Shown here piece by piece: positions 13,788 through 28,700 of a DNA stretch of 64,000 bases (position 1 is its first letter; every line of letters begins with the position of its first letter). Below the pieces are notes generated by a model. The model was not told the origin of the DNA and searched no databases. It worked only from the letters and a program-made list of their open reading frames with translations. Made by a program: the position numbers and the translations under genes. This DNA is from Timema cristinae (lineage: Eukaryota > Arthropoda > Insecta > Phasmatodea > Timematidae): NCBI GenBank assembly GCA_039000515.1, contig JBCFYV010000012.1, positions 119,288,556-119,352,555 on the forward strand. Direction: 5' to 3'.

Positions 13788-16700
13788 ATACACACACACA
13801 CATTATCAGGGGTGTAGTGGAGCCGGATTGTCGGCATAAAATGTAATTTTCACTGGAAATTATAATTGTTTGTCTTTAAATGTGGATGGATAGAACTTAT
13901 CTTTTCAATTAATAGTAATTGAAAGTTCACTAAATTAATGATAGTTTCAATGGATAGATGACCTTTTGGACCAATGAACAGTGGAGCAAACATGCGTTTG
14001 TTCTAATTTTGTTTGCACCCCCCCCCCCCCCTCCCCAAAACACCATAATGAAGAGCTTTGGCACTGCCACATTTGTGACTACACCCCTGTATCCAATATA
14101 TATATATCATAATGTGAGGGGGAAAATATTGTTTGATTCACACATAAATATTTGCACAGATAGACACCACAAGATAGTGTGAAAATAAAGAATTATATGA
14201 AGGAAAAGTGAGATAAATCAAGGAATATAAATAGAAGTAGATAAAATACATAATAAAATAGCAGTACTATGAGATGATCAGGAGAAAAATCAAGCTACTC
14301 AAATGATTACATACAGCAGCCAAACATTTCCTCGCAAGTAATGAAGCAGTAACATGAAAACATGTTGAGACGGATCTGAAGACAGCACAAATATTGGCCA
14401 TTACAAAAGAGCTTAAAAAACAGGAGACACAATTCAAATATCTGGTTATTTTTTAAATATGGATAAAGGAACGTGTAAATAGGTCAATGTGCACTTGAAA
14501 TTACATACAAATAAAATACGTATTAGAGTAGGAATAAATATCCAACTAAATTAGGTTGGAAGGTAATTAATTTAAAGCTGAAACTAAGTTGAGAGAGGGA
14601 CAAAACATTTTTAAGTAGAGGTTTATCAGCACCAGTGATAACAGGGCCCAAGGGGGACACTTTGGCAAGCAATAAATTGCTCCAAGCCATTAAAAATACC
14701 GCCATAGTTGACTCTTGGTCAGTTTCTTGATAGCTCAGTGGTAGAACATTAGCGAGTAAAGTAAAAAGTCCTGGGTTTAAGAGCGTGCATCGCCAACTCT
14801 GTGATACAGTCGCTCGAAATCGTAAATTTACAAGAACACAATTGCACGTGGATTATTTCTGATTAAACATTAATGGAGATAAAGAGTTAATATATATTCC
14901 TAAAACTTAACATTGTTGAAATATTAAATAATATTTGGATAAAAACCGCATTAAAAAGGCCGTTTTTTTTTGTGACCATATTAGAATGTCCTCAAAGATA
15001 AGCCCTGTGCACAAATATTTATTCTGTCATAATAGGGACATACTGTAGTTATTAATAGGAAACTATTTCGCTTTGTCACCCATCGTCACCGCGGAAAGTT
15101 TCGAGTTATCATTCAAATATGAATGCACACACACATTTTTGGCAGATCTTAAAGTCTTTTCTTTTCCCTTTAACTCCCATAATACCTCGCGCGAGCCAGG
15201 AGCTGGGTTAGGCCTGCTATGTTGGGTTGTCGTCAATTCCCAATACAATAAGTTATTTTTAAAAAACTATATTTAATATATACGAAATGCACCCCTGTGA
15301 AGAGGAGTATACTATTGCCAAAATAGACATTTAACACTTTTAGACCTGCTTTGGTGGTTAAATGGTCTAAGGCATCAGGCTCACAATAGAATGGACTACC
15401 TAGGATAGGGTGATAGGTGTTCTAATCTCGTTCGTGTATAATGAGGAGGGTGGTTTTTTACCAAATGATTTTCTGCTCACCCTCCACGCAATCGTCGGTA
15501 AACTTTTTTCTAAATATTCCAACCCTCCTCACTCTTAAAACATTAGTGTGATTATTAAATATGTGTATAACCCGAACGGGTAGTGAGACGCGGTGACATA
15601 AAAACAATACTTTGAGGGGAAAATGGGCAGGGGCGGCTTAAGGGACAGGCAAACTGGACGGCCGCCTGGGAACAAAACACAGCACCAACCTAACTTCCTA
15701 ATCTAACCTAACGTAACCTGGCCATCATATAAAAATAATTCCCAAAGATCTAACTCCTCGCCTAATGTAACCACACAGAAAAAAAAATTTTACATCCGCC
15801 ATCTCGGAAAAAAAATAGCGGCCTAAAACGGTTTTTTGCAATTATATCGTAAACTGTTCATTATATCAAACTGCTTGCTGTTATGAAAAATAAAGAGAAT
15901 ATTTGTTTTCAAAACATGTTTTTATAATTCTCTTTACTATCCTAACAGTTTTCATAAATCATCATGCCCAGGAAATGTTAGGTGTAAGGGATTATTTTCA
16001 TATTTTCCTACTATCCCAAAGTTATTATAGGGGGGGTGCTAAAAAGCAATCTCGTCCGGGTGCAAAATTTATCTCGGGCCGCCACTGACAATGGGTGGCT
16101 ATCACTGCCACCGTCATCAGAAGTGTGTGGGGGGGGGGGATATATAGGGGAAGGGGGAAGAGTTCGCAATAAACCAAAAACCAAGAAAGATGAAGCCAAT
16201 GAAGAGAGAGAATATTCTACCTTTATAGGGACAATGTCTGGACAGAACATGGGTTGGAAGTACTGTGGTGGTGCTACAAGTGGTGCGTTGTTGGAACTAA
16301 AGTGGTGGTGATGGTGGTGGTGGTGGGCGAATGAGGTCTCCACCTCCCACGGCTGGTGGAACGCGTGGAGCGTCGTGTGTACGTTCCGAGGGTAGCTGTC
16401 GTCGGGCGAGTTCAGGCAGCCACCCATCTCCTTCAGAAAGGGACGGAGGATGATGAAAAAGAGAGAAAAACAGCCACATGCAAAAACAAAAAACAAAAAA
16501 AAAAACTAAACAAATATATATATATATATAAACTCGATTAGGGGGAAAAAAACTAAAAACTTATTTGTTTTATTGCTCAAGTCTTTTTTTTTTCAATCAG
16601 AACAATCAGATTTTATAATAGAACATTGATGAAGAAGTTTATCAAAAAATACATAATTTGCGAGTTGGTTCAAATTATTTTATAAAAAAAGAGTTGTTCT

Positions 16701-19700
16701 ACTTGAAACTAAACACAAGGTTATACATACACATAAGGTTTTAACTCCACAATTAGTGGTAATAATGTTATTTTAATGCCAAGTGGATTGAAAGGATAGT
16801 GCTTCATTTTGGTCAGAAGCCCATTCTATAATCCATTCATTATAACATTCATACAATTCAGCTAAGTGTTAAATTACTGCTCTGGGGTCTGGTTGTTAAG
16901 TTCATACTATGATTACAATTGGTTCTGAATCACTCATAAACAGTATTAGGGCACTAAAACAATTTCAACTGATTTTTTTTTTATTTGAGTCTTGAATATG
17001 AAATTTCTACGAATCCTCAAATCTTAAATATTCCTATGGATTTCAGGAATTTAAGAATTCTAAGGATGTATGTAAGACTTGAATAAGTGGATGCTTAGTG
17101 GACACTATCGTGGGTTTACTTGCATCATCATAGGTTAAAAGTTGGAGCGATAGTGTGCTTGGGATCACACTATCGGTCCACTAAGCATTCACTAACGTTC
17201 TTGCATACCGTCCCTAGAGTCTTACCCCTAAAAATTATCCTAATATGTATAACCAGATCTAATTTTTATCAACAATAAATTAAAAAATTATTACCGAAGC
17301 TCCAACTTGTGAATAAAGCGCGGATGTTGATTAAACTTCTTCACCTGTCCTACACAGTCTGATGCAAACGACCTCTATAAAATCCATGCATAAAAATGAC
17401 CAAAATAAATAATTATGAAACAGACCTCAAAACAGTCTTAAATTGCAATCAATTGCCGAGAGTTTCCAAGGTCAAAACAAACTTTTTAGAGGACAAGGGT
17501 TGTCTAGTCAAATGCCACATTATATAAATATATTTTTAATAGCTTCAAATACAGGCAAAATATTCTATATCAGCATTTGCTTGGAGAGAGAATAAAGAAT
17601 CACAGTGTTGTCCAGTGTGATCTATTTTATAAGCCCTGAAAACAAAAAAAAATTACTGAGTAAGTCTTTCATGACAAGTCAGGGAACGTATATTAGCCAA
17701 ATTTTCGCTCAAGAATGAGTTGGTTTATCAAAATGTACTATTTTTACGATTTTATTCGTGTTGAAAATTCTTTTTTTTTACTACACATAGCAGTGGTCAA
17801 TGACCATAGACTGAACTGATGGTAACCAGGAGATCAAGTTTTGAATCTAGGTAGGATGTATTAAGGCTGGTTTTATCCAAATAGTTTACTATTCTTCAAA
17901 ACAAATGCGGGTATATTTCCTTCAAACCCATTAACCTTAACTCACTAAACAGATACTATCAAATGAAGTAAGGTGTTCTGATTTATCTTCCTTAACCACA
18001 CCCCATTAGTGTAAATATAGGGACAGCCCTTTCCACCTACATTACTCAAAATTAAAATTTGATAAAATAAAAAAATAAAAAAATGGTGAAATTGTTTAAT
18101 ATAATAATTATAGGAGAGTGTTCTTTGTGTCATTTCATTTGTTGATTGAACCTCAAATCATAATCATCTTTATTTGTTTAAAAGTTTATCAAAATTTGTT
18201 TTATTTTTCCCTGGTGACCTGGTGAGTCAGACATGGACTTTGGTGATTTGATTTTATTAACTACAGTAAAATCCCTATAATTCGAAATTCCGGATAATTC
18301 TAATACAATTTTTGTAAAATTGAGGGAAAAACAAACCAAATGAAATATATTTTATTGCTTAACAAGCTCAACAAAATGTGTTTATCTGTAACTAAAAACA
18401 ATTATAGTACTTTACTAAAATATACTGTAAATGGGTAACTATAATTATGTGACGTAAATAAATTAAATAAATTAATATTTTATAATAATCATTAAATTGT
18501 AATTTAAAATTTGTGAAATATGATGTCCCCCTGTATTCTCCCGCTTAATCCAAATTGTTACTAATCTGAACAAAACTTGATCCCAATTATTTTGGATTAT
18601 AAGAGGTTCTACTTTATTTTTATTCTAAGAGTCATGGGGGCAGTAAACGTAACTAACCACCCCTACACCTAAGGGTTGGAAATAAAACACACAAGCTGAC
18701 CAAACAAGAAACCTTAGCACTATTTTGAAACTATTAAGGGGTGACAGTTGACTAGCGACCGAGAGCAACTCCTGGTACCAATAATCAATCAAGGGGTTAT
18801 TTGTGAGTGGGGGGGTAAACAATGCGCAGACAGTTGGCAAACAGTGGTTCACAAACCAGGCAAGGCACAACATCCAAGGTGTTCGTTCCTCCCCTTTGTA
18901 GGGGTGGGTCGGGGACAGAAAATAAACACTCATAACAAACATGCGTGGAGAAGGGTTTGGGGAGGTGGAGCTATGTCATGACGGTTACACATGGAAATAC
19001 ACCTTTGATTGTTTCGCAAGACGAACATATGGTTAACTAGAAGCAGTGATGTAATACAGGTCCAATTCAGGATATAACACCAATGAAGTGCTAATAAGAT
19101 GCACATTTTTTCATTAACTAAATTATAATGTGCATGTATCATTTAACATGAATATTAGTGAAACTTAAGGGATTTTAAAAAAAATATTAATTAAAAATAA
19201 CCTAACATTTCCTAGAATGCCATCTTCCTCCATCCTTCCACAATTCTTCCTCTTTAATGTCTTCCATTATTCTACTCTCACTTTCACACTTTCTGTTATT
19301 TGCTCCTCCCTTCTCTTTCTTGGATTTCCTTCTGTTCTTTTTCCTTTGCTTACCATCCATTGTTTTCAGCCTGGGTCACTGCCGGCTGGCTAGTCCTGTC
19401 GTAGCTTCATACACCTTATGATCGAACTTAAGACTAGGAGAGAGACAACATCCAGTCCCCGGCCATTGATTTATCAATGTGAAAGGGTAAAACAATATTT
19501 TCATCAATGATAAATTTTTGGCCATGCCGGGAATCAAACCTAGGACCCTTAGCTCAGTAGGCAGACACACTACTGACTGAGCTAAGGTGGCAGACTAATT
19601 CATTCTCCTCCAAACTTTATCTCCATCATTCTACTTGAGATTCTTAATGTATCCTTCCTCATTACATGTCCATACCATCTCAGTCTTACTTCCTCTACTA

Positions 19701-22700
19701 TCTCATGTACTCCAACATCCTCATTACATGACCATACCATCTCAGCCTTGCTTCCTCTACTATCTCATGTACTCCAACATCCTCATTACATGTCCATACC
19801 ATCTCAGCCTTGCTTCCTCTACTATCTCATGTACTCCAACATCCTCATTACATGGCCATACCATCTCAGCCTTGCTTCCTCTACTATCTCATGTACTCCA
19901 ACATCCTCATTACATGACCATACCATCTCAGCCTTGCTTCCTCTACTATCTCATGTACTCCAACATCCTCATTACATGTCCATACCATCTCAGTCTTGCT
20001 TCCTCTACTATCTCATGTACTCCCAACATCCTCATTACATGTCCATACCATCTCAGTCTTACTTCCTCTACTATCTCATGTACTCCAACATCCTCATTAC
20101 CATACCATCTCAGCCTTGCTTCCTCTACTATCTCATGTACTCCAACATCCTCATTACATGACCATACCATCTCAGTCTTGCTTCCTCTAAATGTACTCCA
20201 ACATCTTCATTACATGTCCATACCATCTCAGCCTTGCTTCCTCTACTCTCTCATGTACTCCAACATCCTCATTACATGCCCATACCATCTCAGTCTTGCT
20301 TCCTCTACTATCTCATGTACTCCAACATCCTCATTACATGCCCATACCATCTCAGCCTTGCTTCCTCTACTCTCTCATGTACTCCAACATCCTCATTACA
20401 TGCCCATACCATCTCAGCCTTGCTTCCTCTACTATCTCATGTACTCCAACATCTTCATTACATGTCCATACCATCTCAGTCTTGCTTCCTCTATTATCTC
20501 ATGTACTCCAACATCCTCATTACATGCCCATACCATCTCAGTCTTGCTTCCTCTACTATCTCATGTACTCCAACATCCTCATTACATGCCCATACCATCT
20601 CAGTCTTGCTTCCTCTACTATCTCATGTACTCCCAACATCCTCATTACATGTCCATACCATCTCAGCCTTGCTTCCTCTACTATCTCATGTACTCCCAAC
20701 ATCCTCATTACATGTCCATACCATCTCACCCCTGCTTCCTCTACTATCTCATGTACTCCAACATCTTCATTACATGTCCATACTATCTCAGTCTTTAGAA
20801 ATTTGAGTATTTCATGCCTCAAGTGGCCAATTACCCCTCCAATTTATAATTCATCAATGGCCAAGATTTCTTTATATTTAAAGGAAAAAAATAGTACATT
20901 TTTTCTAGAATAATTTGGTGCTCATGAGTATCAATGAATATAGACAGCCTTCTCAAGTTGCAGATGACTGAGGTGTCTGATAGATTGCGGTACCAGGGGT
21001 AAAGCCCCCCCCCCCCTCTTTGTACTACTCAACATCGGTCGCCACAGAACCTTATTTGTTTAGAGGGGTTTTGACCCCCCATGCCAAAGCTGGGCCTGGG
21101 TACCTTTCGCCATAAAATATCTAGAAAACATTAAGAGTGGCCCCCATGTAGATTAAGGCTCTTCTAGGAGCTATTTGTAGGGGCCCTCCCCAATAAACAT
21201 TTTGAAATTGGGGCTTCTACAAGTTATTTTAATTGAATCTCACTGTTATTTTTGATTAGATCACTTTAAAAGGTTATTGGTGTAGTTGTCCTCCAGGAAA
21301 ATTTTGAAATTTGGATGCTCTTACAAGCTATTGAAAATGGTATATCGCTAGGAGCTATTTTTAATGGTCCTTTCATGGAAAATGTTTGAAAACTAGATTC
21401 TAGATTCTTCTAGAAGATATTTGGAGTTTGATAGAGGGTCATCTTTCAGCTTCATATTCAAGAATATCAAAGGAGAATGAAATAAATCTAGAGGAAGGGC
21501 AAGTTTAGTCGAGATGAGGAAGGAGTTTATTCCAGTCAAGGGGGGAGACAAACTATATCCGGGGGGATTACCCCCTACCACTTTTGTTCCTCTTCCATTG
21601 CTCAACTTAAGTTCATACATAAAAAAAAAGAAGAGTGAATCTAGATCTCTGGCCTGGTACCAATAGTCTCCCTCTCGTGACGGGCCTGCCCGATACTATG
21701 GGTTGCTCATAAGCAGCTGACGACTTTCCCCACGTCCATCACAGACTTGGCCTTAAACTAAGAGTTAATAATGATCCTGAGCATGGGACAAACCCTGGAT
21801 AACTAAGTAGTAGAGAATTGGCGCACTAAACCAAATGTCCCGGGTTCGATTCCTATGTCTAGGTGTAATTTTTAAACACATTTAAATTAATTGACATGAG
21901 GTCCCAACCATACGGACTGTGCCGTAATCACAATGATTTGCAGTCTGTATTGATCTTCACTCTTTAATTAAGTTGGAATATTTTTTTTCACAACATAAAA
22001 GCATTTATTTAAAGATATAGGTAAGGGGGGGGGGGACACACACGACACACTTTGTAGACCAGTTGTAAGAAGATGTAAAGAAGAAAGGAGAGGCCTGGAG
22101 AATAGCGATGAAAGGAGATATGTTATTGGACAGACAGCGTTGGAGAGAGATTGTATGCAAACACCTAAACCGGCAAGGTGGAGGGGTTCCATGATGATGA
22201 TTATGATGATGATGATGATGATAATGAATAATGATGTATTTATAAAATAATTCACACCGAGTGGGGTATTGTAAATCAAAGGCGTGAGTGTATTTCCATC
22301 GTCATGACATATTTGTGCTCCAACATGAAACAACTCGAGAAAAGCCAAACAAAACACAACTATCCGATAAACTTGGTGGTGTTGGGGAAAAGTGCAAAAT
22401 ATAGACTTTTAAAGTTGAATATAAATTTGTTTATTTTAGATTGATGTTGTTAATAAAAACGATGTTATCTTTCTTTTACAATAACATAAATCATCTATCA
22501 TTAAAAAGGTTGTTTTTAATGGTATCTTTCATAATCAGCTTATACTTTGAGTTTTAATTAATGTATATCACAAAATGATATGTGACAAACTTGCCTAAGG
22601 GATCAAATTCACTTATTTGAACTATATTTAGCAAATTTATTTTTAACAAACAAAATTGGTCAGTCTTGTTAAATTTGTTAAAAGTGGAGTCAATTTAAGT

Positions 22701-25700
22701 GTGAACACACTTCTATAGCGAACTAAGTGCATTAAATAAAATAATAATATTAATGTAAAATTTTTTTTAAAACTTGGGTCATGTCATTAGTCAAAAATAT
22801 TATTTTGAAAATAGGGCAACATGTATAAAGAGTAGTTAAGTATTATTTGCACGCTCATATTAATTTTTGTTTCGTCAACTCTCCGTTAGTTCTGCCATGG
22901 AGAAAAGTATTGGTGAGGTGTTTCACTTTAGGCATTGACTGAAACGCTTTGGTTAAAGCCCCTGTGGAAATTCCCATGAAATAGAAGGAATGGAGGTTTT
23001 GGGTTATGAATAACCTCATGTAAGATCCATTCTACGCTCCTATAGCAGTGTGCTGTGACTATTAAACGATATCATTCTATTCACAAAGATCCACTCTACG
23101 CTCCCATAACAGTGTGTTGTGACTATTAAATGACATCATTCTATTCACAAAGATCCATTCTACGCTGCTATAACAGTGTGTTGTGACTATTAAATGACAT
23201 CATTCTATTCACAAAGATCCATTCTACGCTCCTATAACAGTGTGTTGTGACTATTAAATGACATCATTCTATTCCCAAAGATCATTCTACGCTCCTATAG
23301 CAGTGTGTTGTGACTATTAAATGACATCATTCTATTCCCAAAGATCCATTTCTACGCTCCTATAGCAGTGTGTTGTGACTATTAAATGACATCATTCTAT
23401 TCACAAAGATCCATTCTACGCTCCTATAACAGTGTGTTGTGACTATTAAATGACAACATTCTATTAACAAAGATCCATTCTACGCTCCTATAACAGTGTG
23501 TTGTGACTATTAAATGACATCATTCTATTCACAAAGATCCATTCTACGCTCATATAACAGTGTGTTGTGACTATTAAATGAAATCATTCTATTCCCAAAG
23601 ATACATTCCACGCTCCTATAACAGTTACCTTTCGTTTCCCAGACATTTAGCTCTTAATGATCAACAGAAATATGTGGATTGTTCTACTTTTCAGAGGGAA
23701 AATATTAACTACTAAACTATGTTTACAAGTCTATATATGCATAGAGTCATAGAACATAGTTTTGTGTTCATTCCAGTAAACAACAAACTCGTGCACTCTT
23801 AACGCTTTTGTTAAATATTTAATCTAAGCGCAAAATCTGATTGGCAATATCTCAGTTACCTAAGACAACCTCCTGAAGTCTAAGCACGCAAGATATCGAC
23901 ACTAAACTGAAACATATCTTTGATAGTTGTGTAATGTTGGCAACAACTCGAGTATCTGCGCTAGAACACGGACAATGAGCAGCGAGGGAGGGATTCCCCC
24001 CCTCCTACCTGCGAGACAATGACGTCTGCGTGCTGGATGTTGATGGGAATCTCTTGCCAGCCCTGACGTCCTTCACCCTCTTAATGGCCAGCAGGATCTT
24101 CTTCTGGTGCCCCAACTTGACGATACCGATGTCCTCTAGGTCCTCCCAGGTCAGTTGAGTCACGTCCTCCACCATGTGGTACCCCTGCTGGACCAACGCG
24201 GGACCGTACTCCTCCAATCTCAGGAGACGTAACCATTCCTCCAAGGACCCCTGCAAGGCACGCATAACCACCCTTTCTCAACAACCAACTACTGGCCAAC
24301 AATCGGTAAGCAAGGGGCTTCATTTTCTCTTGCAAAAATAATAACCCACTTAAGTGGGAACACAGCTCATCTAGTCTGTGTTGCCGGTGACTGGGAGATC
24401 CCGGTTCAAATCTATGCCGGATGTATTGAGAGAATATTTTTTCTCTCTCTATGGTTTCACACTATCCCTCTCTGCAAATGTAGATTTATGTCCTATACAT
24501 TTTACCTTCCTCATTCCTTTTCTATTAGTATAATTAAATGTGTAATAGCTCAGACATAGAATAAGACACAGTGAAAGGGTTTGAGGTGAAAGGGAGTTTG
24601 CTAGGCTCAGTAAAAATAAGGAAATTATTAGTCAACAAAATAAACAAATTTGTTAGTATATTTTGTTTATGTGTAAGAACCTGTATCTAATATGAAGTTA
24701 AAAATGATTGAAACTAGATTATACAATATTTGAAGGAAGGGTGTAGAGGGGTGGGGGGGAAGGAATGAAGGAGGAAACAAGGAAGTCCACTTAGCGTAAA
24801 ATATTGGATTTTAAAGCGTGCTCATTCCATTCTCTCCATCAACATGTCCATTTTAAAATCTATACTTTTCAAGAAGAACAAGGTGTATTTTCTCCCAAGC
24901 ATAAGGTAGAGGCAGTGTCTTAGCAGTTGTTCCATTACAGAGAGTTTAATTTTCTTCACATGACGATATCAACACACCAACTTTTTCTCGTGTATCCTAA
25001 ACATCCACCACATTGCTCATTTTACCCCGACGCCCTTCATTTATGAGCTAGGGTACTTATTATATTAGGTCCATCTTTTCAGCAATAATGTAATATTTAC
25101 TAATCCCCCCCCCCTCCATAAGTTTGGCGGAAGGCTCCAAGCAATGTTGGGACAACTACTCACAGGAATGTAGTCCGGAAGTCCATCACAAATGTTCAGC
25201 TGAGCAATCTCTGCCTTGAGTTTCTTGCGGTGGTTGGGTTTCTTGATGCCGATAGCCGTCAAGTCCTGCAGTCATACGACATACAATTTAATACAATAGT
25301 TGTACTCTAAAGCTGGAGCCTGATCAACTCGCAAACATATCAAAGGTCCCGTGATCATCCATCATTTATACACTCTACTTTTGATTTATTTTTGATGTAT
25401 ACATCTTATACTTATTCTTATATTCAATATTTCCTCAACTACTTATGTCCCAGCCTTTCTAGAAAACAATATAGAATAATTAAAATGTGCATTTCCTTAC
25501 TAAACTATTTCATTTTACTATGACATTACCGATTATGACAGATGAAGGTTATTTTCGTCACACACTAATATTATTTGAAAGTATAGTTTGAAACTCTTTA
25601 GCCCGAAATTCTGTGGTTCGGCACGTTTGAATCTACCGCCAATGGTTCGAACGGCAGCCACCAGGGCGGTGCTATTTACAAAGGTTCCAAAGTTGTTAAC

Positions 25701-28700
25701 ACCTGCAGCCTAGTGTTTTGGTTAAACATTATGGTTTTGGTTTGTATTCCGACTATATTTTAGCCCTTAGTGTCCAAGATACCAAGAGATGTTTAAAGGG
25801 GGTGTATTAGTTCCTGTTTTAAGCTTTATTTTACCTTGTAAGACATAGCAATAAGTTTGTAGTGTTAGGCATAAGGGGCAGAGCGTTTGTAGGAGTTGAA
25901 TTCCAGCACTTGTCAGGTCTAAAAAGTGCAGGACTAGGAGTTTAAAACTGTACTAGATATGTTTGCGAGCTTAGACGATTCAAAGATTGACTTTTAATGT
26001 CGAAGTAGTTTTCTTATGTGATCGACCAAACATTTTCAAAATATCGACCATTTACAGTTTTCTTATATAAATCATTTTAAAATGCAATGCAATTTTGCTC
26101 ATTTGAGCCCCATTATTTGGGCATTGTGGCAACATAATATAACAGCAGATACGCGGAATAGTATAAATACATTGCAGAGTAGTAATCGTTATAAATTCTG
26201 ATTTGATCGAGTTCTAATTATCTTTGGAAATAATTAAAATATCACAAAGTGAATGCACCATAATTATTAATAATTGTGATTAGACTTATTAATATAAAAA
26301 TCAGGGATGTCACATAAAATATAATAGGGCAATGGGAGAACATCTGGGGGTCAGTTAAAAAGTTGCTAAGGGGTCCTCCTCTGATAGGAAAATTATAAAA
26401 TTTGAGACGATAATTGGTTCTTAAATTGAGTTTCTGGAAACTGTATTTTTAAAGTTATTTGTAAATGATGGTATTTTCAAGTTACGAGTGTTATTTGTTT
26501 TGACATTCACCGACATTTCATGTGGGAAAACTAACAAATCTAGCATCGTAAAAAAAAACTCTAGGCTTTATCAGTGATAAACTTAAAACATTACCTAACC
26601 TCCCTGAGGCTACTGGTGTATGGTAGGATAGTAGTAGTAGTCTTAAAACTAGTAGGCAGTGACTACAGTGCTACTATCACACAATCTACTACAGAAGGTA
26701 TTCCTTTCAATGTTATATGAGTTATGAAGTTGGAAACTTTTTAAGAGTAAATATCGACAGTTGGGAGACAGGTCTGAGGTAAGGAACTTTCATAATCGAA
26801 ACTACTGTAATATAAAGTCCTAGTCGTAGAATTTTCCGACTCAAGAACTCGACTCTGCACAGAAATTACCAACTCTCAAGCTTTTTCCCAAAATGAGTGG
26901 TGGGGGCTTGGAGGGGTGTCTCACACCCCGGTAATAATTAGAAATAATCTAAGACTAAAGGAGTTTTTTTTTAAAAAACACTACAAAACAAACTAAGTTT
27001 AATTCTTAATGGGATCTGGACTACGATGACCTGATAAATGACCTATAAGATTACACTAAGAATTTAAAAAAATAACTTCAAACTTACAAAAATTAAAAAT
27101 TACCCGAAAATATGTATAAAAAATTGTAATGAATGCATACAACTCAATAAAATATGTACTTTACAAATAAATGTATAGTAGGATCTGGATAATTTGATGT
27201 GGGTTGATTCGAAAAATTGGATAATTTGAACTCACAAAAATAATAGGATAACTCAAAGCTAATTTTAAATTTTTTTGAGTTTGTACTGATTTCAAAACTA
27301 ACTTGATCTTTATTAAATCACTCCATATATCATAATATAACGCTAATGTCAAATAACGCTAGTGTTATTGATGCATAGTAAAATAAAAGATTCACTGACT
27401 ACCAACCAAGACACAAGAGACAACATTTTTAACGCAAACAGTGAACCTGAAGAATTTTCTTATTACATAGAGATAAACAAACTATGACAAACTAAAATCA
27501 TATTAATCTTTTATTAACATAATGTCAATTAAGTGAAAAAACCAATTGAAGTCAGCAATTTTCTTATGTAAAATTTTCCAAGTTTTTATTGTTTTTTAAA
27601 TATTTTGGTTGTTTTTGATGTATATAACTTGTGTGTGTGTGTGTGTGTGTCACCCTCTTGAAGAGGCGGAACACCAGATAGTTTGGTAACTAACCTCTGG
27701 CGTCATTCGACAGATAGTGGGCATGTCGTAGCCGGCCGACGCAAACAACGGGAAATACTCCTCGAAATGAAGGTCCATCAACCACGCATGGAGGACATCT
27801 TGGTCCTGTAAACAAAGAAGAGTAGCATCAGGACCTTCTCCAATACACTGATTAGAGCGTAACTCTTTGGCCCTGGGGCGAGTTAGAAAAATGGCTGTGA
27901 GTCAGTGTGGCAAGCCTTCAACTCCAACTCCTCTATTTTTCAACTGTCCGACTCCTAATTCATAAATGGCTAAAGCATATTAATTAATAATTACAAATTT
28001 ACAACAGTAAAATTCTTCAATACAAATTACTTCATGGGAAGCTTCTTTGGCATTGTAAATGTATATTTAAATAAATGTGTCATACAAACTTATAAATATT
28101 GGCCCTAAAAATTAATAAAGTATCCAATTAAAGTAATATTTACCATAGATTGTTCTACTATTTTGAAGCTGAAAAAGACTCCAAATCAAACCAAAATTGT
28201 TTCCTACTCTGACCCCACAGCCTGGTTAGAAAACATTCTACCTTTGCTTCATGTATGTGTGTGATACACACAAGTGTTTTCCCAGGAACTAATGAGTACA
28301 AACTTTTTTGTTAGGGTAGGATTAGGATAGTCAGATCTCGCTGTTCAGGGTACCTATTGACTGGTAGGACCAATGGGAAGATACTTTTGGGAATACCTAG
28401 ACGTGGATGGGATAGGGTGTAATGAGATGGACTGGATAGAACTATCTCAAGATAGGGATAGAGTGTAATGAGGTGGACTGGATAGAATTAGCTCAAGATA
28501 GGGATCGTGTGTAATGAGATAGACTGGATATTATTAGCTCAAGATAGGGATAGGGTGTAATGAGGGGGACTGGATAGAACTAGCTAAAGATAGGATATGG
28601 ATGTCTAACTTGTCTGAACATAGGGACCCAATTTTTAAATGGCAATTCAGTAGTTATTTTCTTGAGTCAAACAAATCCTGACTTATTATTTCATACAGAG

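Larger units (their letters stand above)
19205..20800 (-). mobile_element. LINE reverse-transcriptase tail relic, partly turned into an array
   Basis: Read on the minus strand, 19600-19690 gives [20 protein letters not shown] followed by EIKFGGE, the C-terminal part of a non-LTR reverse transcriptase. Beyond an inserted SINE, 19205-19370 continues as a Lys/Arg/Glu-rich frame. To the right the same motif is repeated as the 62-bp array below. It is broken and only a tail fragment. Confidence 0.7.

Noticed and set aside
16011..16496. The full 161-codon minus-strand frame as a gene
   Set aside because: Only 16395-16221 fits as a Caskin exon; the ends are intronic pyrimidine tract and post-donor sequence.
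18625..18981. Overlapping open frames on both strands
   Set aside because: No plausible splice sites or recognised motifs; Caskin phases need no exon here.
19635..20913. Long plus-strand open frames (up to 387 codons)
   Set aside because: They follow the 62-bp repeat exactly; the real coding trace is on the other strand and is a LINE motif.
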